Below are positions 24,483 to 37,029 of a stretch of DNA of 64,000 nucleotides, piece after piece. Source of the stretch: Kryptolebias marmoratus (taxonomy: Eukaryota; Chordata; Actinopteri; Cyprinodontiformes; Rivulidae); NCBI RefSeq assembly GCF_001649575.2, contig NC_051431.1:15156514-15220513 (forward strand), given 5' to 3'. The notes under the pieces were generated by a model. The model did no database searches and was not told the origin of the DNA. It saw only the letters and a list, made by a program, of their open reading frames with translations. The position numbers and the translations under genes were made by a program. Each line of letters opens with the position of its first letter. Position 1 is the first letter of the stretch.

Positions 24483-25559
24483 ATACAATATAAAAGCCAA
24501 TTAGTAAAAGTTATCTATTTAAGGAAGCCAGCAGATTGCGTTGAATCTTCACTTCGTCGCAGTCTCCCATCCTGAGCAAGCACATTTACCAGCAGTTAAT
24601 TTTTATTTTCTGTACAGACCCTTAGCTTCTGAAACTGTTTAGGATAATAAAAACTGCTGTGAAGTAGTAGTAAATATTCCAACAATAACCTCAATGGAGG
24701 GTAGATTAAAGCTGAGAACCAAATGTCATAATCTAGTGAATATTAAGCTTGTCCTAGAGTGTTTTCCTTGAGCTCTTAGAACCCAAATCCTTTATAATAC
24801 ATGAAATATACTCTGTTAGGTTATTTTTGTTCCTTATTTGCATTTTAAAAGATAGTAATCATTACTTTGTCCCAACAGCAAAATATTTTAACATGTAATG
24901 ATGTAAAGGAGTGATATAAATGTCGACATTTTTTTCACTCTGTGTGTTATACGCAGGGCTGGTTTGTATTCTAAATGTGAATTCTATTAACTGTATTGGG
25001 GAACAGGTAACCTTTTCAATTTTATTGCACTGAATGAACCACATAGGTAAAATCCATCAACATACAGTGTATTACTATCTAGATACAGGAATATAAAGGG
25101 GAAGTTGAAGCTGAAACAGCAAGACCACACCCTTTAGCCTGGCTGCAGCATAAATTTAGGTCCATGTAAATGAACAATTTTATACCTCAGAAATTTTTTT
25201 CTCAGGTATTGACTTTTGTTGAATTGTGTATTTCTAACCTTGTAGTTGGATTTTCTGATATATATTTTTTAATACAGTTAGTTGTAATTGGTTACTTGAT
25301 GGTTAAAAAATCATCATGTGTAGGGGAGTAGGCGGGGCTTACGGCTGTGCAGACTCTGGATCCATAAATATAACTTGGTAGTTTCATTTTATTTATTTTT
25401 TTTATTTCAGTGGTAATTATGTATTAGTTTTATTCTCATTCTGCTTCCTGTACAAACTATATTGTAAACATAATTTACACTATACAAGTACATTGTATAC
25501 ATTGTGCTCTGTATTTATGAGTTCATGCCATAATTTTAGCTATACTGGACTATTCACAA

Positions 25560-26035
25560 AATTCCGGAGTGACTCAGGCCTGGGGTGTTATGATTTATAC
25601 TGTGTGCTTGTAGAAAAACCCAAATGCTGGCACGCAGGAGTCAAACTTACTATTAAGGAAGACTTTAACGACTCAAATTAAAGACTCCAGGGGGAGTGTA
25701 ACAAAACCAAAACATGCAAACTGGCAGGATACAAGAAGGATAACAACTGATCTGACAAGGAGCCAAGTAAAATCTATCTATGTACAGGGAAGAGTGATTA
25801 CTGAGAAAAAAAAAAACAAATGTGCTGATTACTAAGAAAAGACAAGAGTGAGAAGCTGGAAGCAGGGACACTTAGGACATCTGGTGACTATGATACAAGT
25901 ATAACGAGAATAAATACCTAAAATAATGTACACCATAAAAACCTAAGACAAACATGAAAAACTTAAAAAACTAAAACAAAGACTCCCAAACACTATAACT
26001 TGAATCTGTAAACTATTCTTGTCCTGACATGTTAT
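25560..26035 (+). mobile_element. Degraded teleost repeat with 'acccaaatg' head (family D)
   Basis: 'ctcaggcctggggtgttatg', 'aaaaacccaaatgctggcac' and 'gaagactttaacgactcaaa' lead into an A-rich body with 'gaagctggaagcagggacac', ending 'attcttgtcctgacatg'. No coding capacity. Confidence 0.5.
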
Positions 26036-26429
26036 TATAATGTCACTTTATTTATTCATGGCCGTTCTAGACCAAGAGAGGAGTTGCTCTTTTATCACTA
26101 ACATGTCACATTACTATATATTCTATCTACTAATAAACTGTTTGTCAGTGTTCACTGTTTTGACAGTACTTTTAGTCTTAAAATATTTATTTTTTTACCA
26201 ACTTACCTATTTACTTATATACTAAAGAATCTCTGTGAAGAACATTTTTCAGTATTAGCTTTTGAGGTGTTCGAAACACTTCCTTCTTTGCCTATAGCTG
26301 ACCATGAATTTTGATCTCTATATGGTGGGAAGACATGCGGAGAGACCATTTCCTACAGAGATCAATAAAACATCAGCGGTGCGATGGGAGGCCTACTATA
26401 TGGCTTGGTTTTAAACTGCAGTGCGGCCA

Positions 26430-26570
26430 GAGTGTACATCCATTTATCAACTCTACCCACTTTATCCTGTAGAGAGTTGCAGCATCTGGAGCCTGTTCTA
26501 GTTCACTGTACATCCTGGACATGTCACCTGTTTATCACAGGGCAACAATGGGAACTCACATTAACAGACA
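26430..26570 (-). mobile_element. SINE-like ATGG-tailed element fragment, reverse
   Basis: 'atccatttatcaactctacc', 'gttgcagcatctggagcctg', 'ggacatgtcacctgtttatc' and 'acagggcaacaatgggaac' are the reverse complement of the 3' half of the teleost element seen in full at 26765-27100. Heavily diverged. Confidence 0.55.
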
Positions 26571-26764
26571 ACTTGACAGATAGTTAAGCTAAAAAATTGG
26601 ACTTTTGGAGAAAACTTGGAATATAATGGAAAAAAATACAAGTATCTATAGATAACACAGAGAAAAACTCCATTCAATCATCAGGCTAACAACCATAACA
26701 TTTTGCCTGTGAGATTAAAGTGGTAGCCTCTGCAGCACCATGTCACATGCATGCATTGGCACGC

Positions 26765-27100
26765 ACTCATTTTCTGTACCTGCTTAATCCTGTTCAGAAT
26801 CGTAGAGGGCTGGTGCTTATCCCGTCAGTCGGTGGGCAAGAGGCAGGGTACACCCTCAACAGGTCACTAGTCCATCACAGGGTAAACCCAGAGACAAACA
26901 ACCATGCACACACACTCACATTTAAGGTCAAGTTAGAATTGCTTATTAACCCAACATCCACGTTTTTGAACGGTGGGAGGAAACCGGAGCACCCGCAGAA
27001 AACCCACACATGCACGGGGAGAACATGCAGCTGAGATTTAAACCCAGGTTCTTCTTGCTGTGAGATGACAGCTAACCACCCCACTGCCACGCCTCCCCCA
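26765..27100 (-). mobile_element. SINE-like ATGG-tailed element, near full length, reverse
   Basis: Read on the minus strand it has the typical teleost order. A head with tRNA-like promoter character (gctgtcatctcacagcaag, aagaacctgggtttaaatc) is followed by 'catgttctccccgtgcatg', 'ggtttcctcccaccgttc', 'gggttaataagcaattc', 'gtgatggactagtgacctg' and 'gtaccctgcctcttgcc'. The class assignment (tRNA-derived SINE versus LINE-tail hybrid) is from memory. Confidence 0.75.
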
Positions 27101-30100
27101 CAAAATACAGTGCAAATTATAGTGTAACTCTGCATCAGGACTTGAAAATTTGGGACAGAAAATGGACAGATTAAAAAAAGAAAAACGTATGAGAAAGAGA
27201 TGTCTCATTTCAGCACACTCAACCTAATACACTGAAAGCTCAATGTTATGTGGCAAAATCCTGCGCATTAACTCTGTCAAAATACTTTTCCATTTTATAA
27301 AAAAAGGACATTGTCTCTTCTTAATCTCAGACTTTGGATAAGGTAATCCCACACTGTATGTCTGTATGAATATAATGAAAAATAGATTGCATCTGTAATT
27401 GTCTTGTCTAGGTCATACACCAACAAAGGGTCAGAGTTAATAGAGTGCAGTAAGTCAAATGATTAACTTGAATTTGAAGTACTGTTCTTACAATCAATGA
27501 AATTAGAAATGAAAGTTGAGTTAAAAATTCTAACTGTGTTTTTTTTTTAGATTTAGCTCAGTAGCAGAAAAGGTGAAACATCTCGTATCATAAAAAACTG
27601 TCTTAGAGTAATAAAGCTGTAATATTGCATGACGGGTACATTTTTAGTGAGTTACGTTTGATTTGTAGGAAAACAGTGTTAGTCCCTATGTGCATTGTCG
27701 TTCCATATTAGAACAGGTTGCAGGCAGTTTCTGGAGATTGTATGTAAATGTAGGCGTACAGCTCCAGATGACCTGTCATCCATGTTCCTGTGCTTCCACT
27801 GAGCATCCTAAATGTACATCAGCAGCAAGAGAGACACATTGAGCATCCCAGTGACAACCTGGCCCCTAAGGTCCGTTCCACATCAGGCAGAAAGATGTCA
27901 CATCCAACCTGTCTTCCACAGAGGAGGCTTGTTTTACAGTGCCATTCTGACTCTGTTTAAGGCAAGCTGTACTGTAGACATATTCACCTGGAAGTTAAGC
28001 AGTTTTAAATCTTCTTGCCTATTCTAATGATAATAATGAAGTATATTATAGTCAATTTGGGGTTTTCAGGTGAAAGCACTGTAAGCAAAAGAGGAGTCTA
28101 TATTCTCATAAAATATGTGGAGAAAAAAATCAAGTTATTGTAGAACAATTTATAGTAATAGCTGCACATAATGATGCAAAGGCTCATTTTTAGCAGAACA
28201 TGCATATTTTGAATGTCAAATTTACACCTTTAAATGTCTAAGCTCAGTGAACAAAGCTCATCGCTTATTGCTGTGGCTGTTGAAAATTTTATATCAACCT
28301 TTTTTAGTTTTGGCAACCTGGAAGCCACAATGTATTCATTATTTAACAACTGAGCACAGTGGGTAAGGTGGTGGTGTGTGGACATGCCATTTCCTTTTGT
28401 CTAGCCATCACATTTTAGACCATTCTTGCTCACTGCTGCACATGGTAAAAGTTGCTGTCATGCCAAATATTTTTAATAGCTGACTTTGAAATTTAAAGGT
28501 TTTTTTCATTTTTCTCTTTAACTTACATTTCAGCGACTGGAGAGCGGTGCCTCTGTAAAAGATTTAATACTGAGATCAAAATAAATCTCAGTGTGGTGTC
28601 TGAGTATGCTCAAACATAGCATGAAAAATTTGTGAGATTCCATTTCAGTACATGAATATACAGTAGATATATTTTTTTCATGACATTTATGAATCTGATA
28701 GGTTTCATAGTTTTGTGTGTGAGTTCTTCACTTCATTTTTGAAGTACCAATAAGAGAAGCAGCATTGTGGTTTTTTTGTCTAAATCCCCTGCTCCTTTTG
28801 GGGAATCCTGCTGAGCTCTCCTGCCAGCTGGAAACTCTTCCAGCATGCCTCTGCAGCACATCCTGAGGCTGCCGTGGGCCGTTCTCTCAGTCGGCCGTGG
28901 CCGCTATTCATTCAAATGGATGCATATGAAGGGCTGGCACTCCCTCTCCTGATGCCAAGCAACATCATCTGGCTGTTTTAAATGCAGAGAAGCAGGCTTA
29001 ACTCTGAGACCCTCCGGACTGTCTGGATCTTCACTGCGCCATGGATACAGAGTCCACTTAACAGGTGGATCAAACATATTTTCACTACTTGAATCCATAT
29101 TGAAAGTTAAATACCCAACGCACAAAGCACTTTTACAAAAGTGTAGGTTAAAATAAAATAAAAAAAAAACAAAACAAATAGGCTTTCAAATTAACATGTG
29201 TTCAACACTGAAATATCCATGTCACACCAGCAAGTTTAGCAAAGCTGAATCTCTCAGAAATAAAGATGGGCTTAGGTTCATTAGTCTAAACTGGTTTTAT
29301 GAGATTTGAAAATCATTGCAATCTGTTTTTTTCACATTTTGTAGAAAAAAATTGCTACATTGTTGTAATTTCTAGGGCACAAAGTAAGTGAACACAAGTG
29401 AAACTACATTATCATTTCTCTAAAACTCTCAAGTCCACACAAATATCCCAAAAATAGGGGGTTTATGATTCTCCATTTTGCAAAACCTAAAAATTATTTT
29501 TTTTCTTTTCTCGCCAAAAGCTGAGTTTGCACCTGGATGTGTGGTGAAAACACAGGCGGAAATGTTTGTTCATAATAGTGCAGATGAGGCCTAGACCTCT
29601 ACAGTTCTCAAATGAACACAGGAAATCAGCTGTGAGTTCTGTAACAGTAAAGGGAGGGGACTCATTTAATGACAGAAAAAATGTGGTAATGACACAGAGC
29701 CGGACAGCGTTTGACTTCAGCTGAGCTTTGATTTCCAATTCATGTTGAGCCCACACTGTTCATAAGAGTGTAAAACCCAGGTGTCTCATCATAGACACTG
29801 CTTTACCTCACGACAAGCCCCTACATTCTATAATTGCTTCACCCCATGGAAAGCACCCAAGACTTAAAAGAGAGAAATTGTACTATTATAGACTCTACTG
29901 AAATTAATGAACAGTTTTGCATATTTGTCATGGGTCACAAAAAAGATACCATACTGTACTCTTGAATCCTACTTTTAAGGGGTTTTAAAAGGGAATCTAT
30001 TAAACAGAAAAGTATGTACTTATTTCTGTTGCTTTCTATGTTAAGTTGTGGTTTAGGAATTTAAAGTTCTTCTCCTTAAACATAAAAGAGCAGAGAGTCA

Positions 30101-30139
30101 TCAACATCCCAAATGGGATAGACCTGTCCTCTTTTAGTT
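27101..30139. other. Non-coding stretch with a GC-richer island at 28.79-29.12 kb
   Basis: No repeats of families A or B. The island (ctgccagctggaaactcttc, gctgccgtgggccgttctc) is compositionally distinct from its surroundings. Frames within it are short and show no splice context. Confidence 0.45.
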
Positions 30140-30365
30140 GATTGTCGCCCTCCGCCAAAGATGAAGAGGTGATAATGTTTTTGCCTGTGTCTGTACAAGT
30201 GTGTTCATTCATCTGTAACATTAGCAAAATTATCTCATGAATCACTGGGAGGATTTTAATGAAACTCTCAGAAAGTAATGAATGGAAGAACCTCTACCAC
30301 TGTATAACTTTTTGAGACAATCCCATTCAAAATGGCCTCCACAACTAATCAAGCTTAGCAACCTT
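30140..30365 (+). repeat. Family A interspersed repeat, forward copy
   Basis: 'gattgtcgccctccgcc...ttgcctgtgtctgt', 'tctcatgaatcactgggagg', 'aatgaaactctcagaaagta' and 'aatggcctccacaactaatc' match the family order; the 3' half is missing. Confidence 0.75.
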
Positions 30366-33300
30366 TCATTTAGAACGTCTACTTTGTTTAAATGTTAGTG
30401 GTCAAAGTCAGGAGGGGAATGGAGTCTTGCAAAGTTCAAGGCTAAATCGAAGAAAACCCCATGTTCGATGTCAAAGTGGAAGGTTCTAGTATACACCACT
30501 ATTTAGATATATCACATGACAAGTTTGAAGATCCTTAAGCAACATTTGATTTATGATATGTGGTGTTGGTGGTAAATCTATTAGTGAAGTTTTGCACATT
30601 TGCTGTCTTCAAACTTGCCATCTCAGCAGCAAGAGTCTCTTTCACACACATACCACAATAAACCATTTTCATGAGAACATTTTTAAGGTGTGTGAATGAC
30701 AATCCACACTATAAAAAAGCCACAATCCACTCTATAATCAAACATTTATTAAAATATAGCCAGCGCCAAACTCCCCATACCCCCCAAAATGTGAGGGTTT
30801 GCTGCAAAAACTAGTGGGCAGACTGAATTACTGTCTGCATCTTCCTTATCGGTGCCACTGTGGGTTTTCAGAAGAAAGTTTAAATGGAAAAAAGCTTTGC
30901 TGGGAGTTTCCATGACAGAACATCACAAGTAAAAAAAGTTTCAAAATTCATTAAAAAAAACGAGAAAAAAAAACTTTGTCAATATAAAGATAACTTGGAA
31001 CTATGAAAGTTTCCTCTTCTCATCATGTTTGGGGCTGCAACTTGCAAACCAATATTTGTACGACAACCAATTAAATTTCACTGTCGATATGGGAAATTGG
31101 GTTGCAAGATGAGAGGATATCCTTAGAGTAAGAGGATTTGGAAAGGATTTGTGTGAGTGTTTGGTGCAGTAGCGGCAGTGAAGGAACTTTGGAATATAGA
31201 GATGACAAAAACGAAATGAGTAGCAGATAAATAAATATGTTTAATGTTGATATGAAACTACATCTTTCTCTAACTGGTCAATCCATCTCTGTCCCCAAGG
31301 TCAGTAAGGGTCTTTTTTTTTTACTTTCAATTTTTTTAAAAAATGAGATTTTATTATAATTAATTTCAGTTAAAAGAGCAAGTGTTTGTTGTGAGCAGTA
31401 TTACAGTAACTAAAGTGACATTTATCAGTACATTTGGTCATTTAGAAATTTTTAGACACTTTTTGAGTCCCATTCTGATTTATTTGCCTAGTTACCTTGT
31501 TTTTCTCTGAAGACATGTTTTTCTTAATACAAATGTCATTTAATCTGGAGATGTGGAGTAAACAACTGGTCTGTAGCTGTTATAATGCATACCTCAATAC
31601 ACTGCAAACAATTTGATCCATTATAGACACATGAGCAGTAAAAACTCTTTCTTTAACTTAACAATAAGCAGCAAAATGCATGTTCTGTATGACACATAAT
31701 AAAACAGAAGTTAACCATTTCTCCTGGATTATTAGTAGATCAACATAATAGGGGTGAAGCACATTTTCTGTGTTTGCTGCTGTTTTGACTACGGCTGCAG
31801 TTTACCTCCTCAACAGTAGGTGTTGCTGTTGAAAAAGCAATTCCACTAAACAGCAGGAACTGCAGCCAGAAAAAGAGGTGTCCACTACAAGAAGTGACGA
31901 GAAGGGATCCACTCCGGATAGACAAACATAACTACACTTTTACTATTTATAGTGAATACTTGTAGAAACCAACTCGCTTGCAGGCTTTTCATGTATTCCT
32001 TAAACTGATAACATTTTATTGATACAAAGACATAATCAACTGATGCATCTAAATTTAATCTCAAAGCTGTATGAGTCCAGAGCTGCTCCACCAGTTTAGC
32101 CCCATTTTTAGGCAGCCATGAATCTGTATAAGTTGGTTAATCGTCACATCCCTAACCTCTACCAGTCTTCTATAATGTGCATCAGCACAGTGTAATTTTT
32201 CTAAACTACAGTTCTGCTGGTAATTGTGGGTTTTTTTTTTCATTAAGTCTAGCCCAATTGATAATAATTCTGTTTTAAAACCATAATTGGAACACTAAAT
32301 TGATTTAACAAGAACACAGCATATAGGAAAGGCTCTTCCCCTGGAAGAATCTATCATTCCTTATTTCTTTTCTTTTTTTGTCTCTTTGTCATCAGAATCA
32401 ATCTAGCTCTGTGTTAACTCACAGTCTATAGGTTCGGCTCAGCAGACAGCTGGAGTTAACGCTCATCAATGCAATATTACTCATGTTGTTCTTTTGTTTG
32501 GACTTTGCCTTGCTTCCCTGCAGAGTATCATATGAGCTCCATTGCGTTCAGTTTAAACCAATCTGTTTTAAACTTCATTACATGATAGATGCATATATTT
32601 ATTTGTCACTAACTTAGATATCTCCCCCACTTCTCTATTTTATAATCATCAAGTTCTTGAACACTATCATTTATAGTGCAACAGGGATACATTGATATTT
32701 TGTCTGCACTTCTAGATAACCAGTATATTTATATTTTATATTATTTACCTTGAGGACCTAAAAGTAAAAGCACTTATGGTGTTGAATTGTATGGGATAAA
32801 TTTGTCTTTTTTTATTCAACTGAAAATTTAAATTTGGTTTCTAATACATTGCTTTTTTTTACTCTTAAGTAAATATTCAAACCTTGATGTTTTACATAAA
32901 AACCCAGAAACGAAAACTGTTATACTAGTAGTCTTCTTTTGTTTTAGACAGCGTATTAAAAAATAATCTCAACAGAAACTTTAATCAAAATATAGTGTAG
33001 TAGTAGCTGAAAGTCATCAGCAACACCTATTTACCGAAATATCACCTGATACTTAAAAGATCAGATGAGATTTTATGTTTTCAACAGACGTGACAAGAGG
33101 TCAGAGAGACTCACCAAGGGTAAGAGCAAGACAATGAGGTAGAAAAAAAAACACTTTGTGCAGGATGCATGGGGAGACAATGCTTAAAAAGAAAGAAAGG
33201 TTGTGTCACAGATCTAGCCAATCAGGAGGACCTTCAACATACTGACTCAGATGCTCAGGGAAGAAGAGGGGGACAGCTCACCTCTTCAGAAAGGGCAACA

Positions 33301-34389
33301 TGACAGGGCCCTCAGCTCATGATCTCCCAAAGGGAAAGTCCATATGGAGTAATTATCTATCGGAATACCTATGATCTGCATGAAAAAAAATTTTCCCCCC
33401 ACTATTTTTTCCCTTATTGTTTGCTTTTTTGTCTTTGTTTGTTTTAAAAATGATTGGTCGAACACTTATGCAACACTGTTTTATGATCGGGTGTTAAACT
33501 TGGCTCAGTGTACAATCAGTGTACTAAACCAGCTGGTCAGGATGTGTGTGCCGTAAGGACTTTGCTGTCAAACCTTTGGCCTCCCCTCTTCACCGGACAG
33601 CCTCCATTGGTGGAATAATTGGCACGCTAAATTATTAAAAAACACCCAGGGCACATAATCATAAATATTCACTTGACGTTTTGCTTAGATCAACAGTCAC
33701 AGCTAAAATCTTTGGATGTGACTCCATGACAGCACAAGTGTGTGTGCGAGTCTGTGTGTGTGCGCCTTTGTCTGAGCTATGGCTGCTCAGGGGCGGATTG
33801 ATGGACAGTATTTAAAAAACCAAACGTCTTGCTGTCAGTCAAACTAGCTAAATGTAGACAGCATGAAAATGTCAGACTCAAGGAAACACACACATGTGGG
33901 TATATATTTGGTAATATACGTATATATATATATCCTCTCTGGGCCCCGAAAATGTCAGCCCATCTCAAAATGGGCACGCTCACTCATGAACATGCACACC
34001 CAGGACTCGGCAGCGCAGCACCTCTCGTCACTCTGCTGTTGTAACAAGTGTCTCTAATGAACCCGTCACTGTACTTGTCTGAGACAAGACAATTAGAAAA
34101 TGTTAACAACGAAGAGCTGCAGTGAACAAGTCCATTAGACAATGAGGTGTGTAATTCTGATTTACACTTTGATGTTTTGAGCTGTCGCACAATTTATTTG
34201 TATTAAAACGACTATGTTTACTGTTTATATACCTTTTACCAGTTTTTAGACAAAAGATTATCAAGACCAGTTCATTTCTGACCTGAATATGCTGGGAGAA
34301 CTGATTATACGATGCGATGCTCATGATACTTGCAAGTCTTGCCACTTTTAGAAATACTTCAATTTCAAAAAAGGTTGTTATTTATACAT
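30366..34389. other. AT-rich non-coding stretch
   Basis: No gene seen. Contains A-runs near 30.95 kb, a TA-rich run near 33.91-33.94 kb and a weak family A-like trace near 33.0 kb (gtagtagctgaaagtcatca). Confidence 0.55.
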
Positions 34390-34985
34390 GACTGTGGGAT
34401 AGTTCCGATATTTTGAAGTGGAAAAAGGAAGAAAGGTTGGGGAAAGGTTATCAACAATCACTATTTTACCTGTTGCAGAAAGTTTTTTGAACAGCCTTCA
34501 TTTAGAGAAATAGAGTTTAATTCTAATTGAATTTACAAGCTAAAAGTCAGTCTGACAACCAGTGGATTGCTGCAGTCATGAAACAACTTCAGAACCAAAA
34601 ATCTTATAGCCATTCATGTCGTTGCTGTTTTATAATCCTTTAGTTTGCCATCCCAGACTACCAGAAGTGCTACAGCTGCCGCTGCTGTTATTCACTCTTG
34701 CAAAAAACATCAAACTTTATGCAAACAATCAAATAACACAAAACTGACAACAACATAAAGGTTTATAAACTAGTGTTTGCATGAGCTGAATTGTAATTTT
34801 TGGGAATGTTTTAAGATGGCAGCAATTTTTCCTGGTATTGACCCCTCTTAGACTAGCCGTTAGCTCATCAATATGGTCAGAACTGGGTTTTTTTGTTTTG
34901 TTTTTCCAAACTGAGGTTGTTTAAGGAACTTAAGAGGTGAGATATTAACTCTTCCTTCCCAAAACTCTAACTTCAAAAGAACTTC
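34390..34985 (+). mobile_element. Family B element
   Basis: Shared words include 'gatattttgaagtgg', 'acctgttgcagaaagttttt', 'gaaatagagtttaattct', 'cagaagtgctacagctgc' and a closing 'agatattaactcttcc...cttcaaaagaactt'. Same orientation as copy 1. More diverged at its left end. Confidence 0.7.
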
Positions 34986-35978
34986 TTTTTCTTTTATGTA
35001 TTGCAAGTAACGTTAAAGACACTGACGGCAACCGTTATAATTAATACATTAAACTTCAATTTCAGAGAAGCAAAAGTCAAATTTTTACCTAATAATTGTC
35101 TCTGAGGCAGCAGCTTGATAATAACAGGTGAACTCAATTGACGGACAAGGACAAAATCAAAATTAGATACTCAGTCTCAGTGCGTCATTTATATAAACAG
35201 TGGTTGATATCAACCTGTGTCATCATGTTCATGTTAAAGAAGTATATAATAAAAATAAAAGGGATTATGTTGAAGGGTTTGTCTTTTTTATACATTGATG
35301 AGCTCCTGCAATCAGTTCGGCACATCACATTATTTTCATCCTTTCAGGCTCATTGTATAAGTGTACTCATAGCCATTACACACAACCTGTTCAGTACAAT
35401 GGTAGTCATTTATCTATGCTTTTTGAATGAATCTAGGTGTGTATTTGTGTGCATTTGCACGTATGCCTGTGGGTGTGAGGACAAACTCGAGGAGTGGCGA
35501 GACACAACTGACTGTTGATCTATTTGTGTGCGGTGCATGGAAGAGCAGCAGTCATACTAACCATTAGCATCCCTCAGTGGCTGTGAGAGAATCTGAACAT
35601 TGAAAAAAAAAACGAAAAACCCATTAAGCTATTTAACTCTCACTGTGTGAGTGTGTCTGTATGTGTATGTTTGCATGTGGCTGAGCCCATTAGCTGAATA
35701 AACTGTCTACTATGATTGTGGTGTCAAATGAGTTTGCCAAAACGTTTCTGCGTGGCCCAGCAGTCTCTGTCCTTTCTAAAGTCATGACACACATACACAA
35801 AGCTCTCAGTCATGGTTAATTATTAATTGATTTGAAATGCTGCATCATTATTCAACCATCTATGAAACTTTGGACGCACAAACAAGCAGATGCATATTCC
35901 ATATGGCGAGTTTAACAGATACAATTGAGGTTTTCATGATCAGGGTTGTTCCTTACAAAAGTGAAGAATATTAATTAT

Positions 35979-36226
35979 GGGCAGCACGACAGATTAGTTG
36001 TTGCCCCACAGCAAGAAGGTCCTGGGTTCAAGCTCCAGGTTGGACCCGGGATCTTTCTGTTTGTATGTTCTCCTCATGTTTGCAAGGGTTTTCTTTCGAC
36101 ACTCAGGTTTCCTCCCACTGTCTAAAAACGTGCATGTTAGCCTGCCTTCGAGCCCAGGCCACCCTTGAAAAAGAGATATGTTATCTCAATGGGATTTGCC
36201 TGGTTAAATAAAGTTTAATAAATAAT
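35979..36226 (+). mobile_element. SINE-like element with a different 3' tail
   Basis: The head and middle match the 61.3 kb copy (gcagcacgacag, cccacagcaagaaggtcctg, ggtttcctcccactgtc, aaacgtgcatgttagcc). The tail switches to 'ccttgaaaaagagatatgtt', 'atctcaatgggatttgcctg', 'gttaaataaag' instead of the ATGG-type tail. Confidence 0.7.
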
Positions 36227-37029
36227 TAATTGTGCAATGACTACTCCAGTTTTGTTTGTACTTAAGTAAAAACAAGCATTTGTACAACTGTAGAACACAT
36301 CCACAGTAAAAATCTGGACAAATAGTTATTTTACTGTTTTTCTTTAACATTTATACATTTATTTAATTTAAAAGACCCAACATAATTGAGTGTAACAAAT
36401 TACAAGGTGGTGGTATTTTATGTTTAATAAGTTTTTTCCCTTTTCCTCCGCCTCATTTTGCCTATTAATGGATCAGTTTGCATGCCCCTGCCTTTTAGCA
36501 AATTCTGGGGGCAGTGGACGTTTTCTGTTTTTTTTACAGACGACTTCCAGGCAGGGAGACACTTGAGGATATTTTAAAGTTGATATGCATCTAATTTCCT
36601 TGTTCAGACAATTAGAGGGGCTATTGTATGTATAGTCGGTGCTGATAATCTGCAAAAAGACTGTTTGTGTAGGGTAAACAGGTTCACTGATTTCAGTCCA
36701 ATCCAATCTGGTTCAGTGGCAACATAATTGGTATTGAGATCCTGAAATCTGCACTGAACCAGTGGTCTGTGAAGTCTAGTCTGTGACCAGACATCTAACC
36801 AGGACATGTAAGGAGAGGACATGAGGCGCATGCTGAGTAATGTTAAATACTCAGTTACAATATTATTGCTAGGGCTCACAATGTTATAAAAACTAAAATA
36901 ATTGCATATAACATGTCCCTTCTATATTTTTTGTTAGTTTTACAAACCCTGTCCTAAAAGGATCGTTTTAACCAGATTGATATATCTATTTAAAGAGATT
37001 TTATCTCAGTTTACATTTGTAAATTTGTG

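Noticed and set aside
26720..27135. 104-codon + and 86-codon minus frames
   Set aside because: Both lie within a SINE-like repeat.
32985..33060. Family A-like words (gtagtagctgaaagtcatca)
   Set aside because: Too short to be called a separate copy without alignment.
35138..35518. 126-codon frame on the + strand
   Set aside because: No domain, no splice borders, and composition follows the local AT-rich and GT-rich DNA. Length is compatible with chance in 64 kb.
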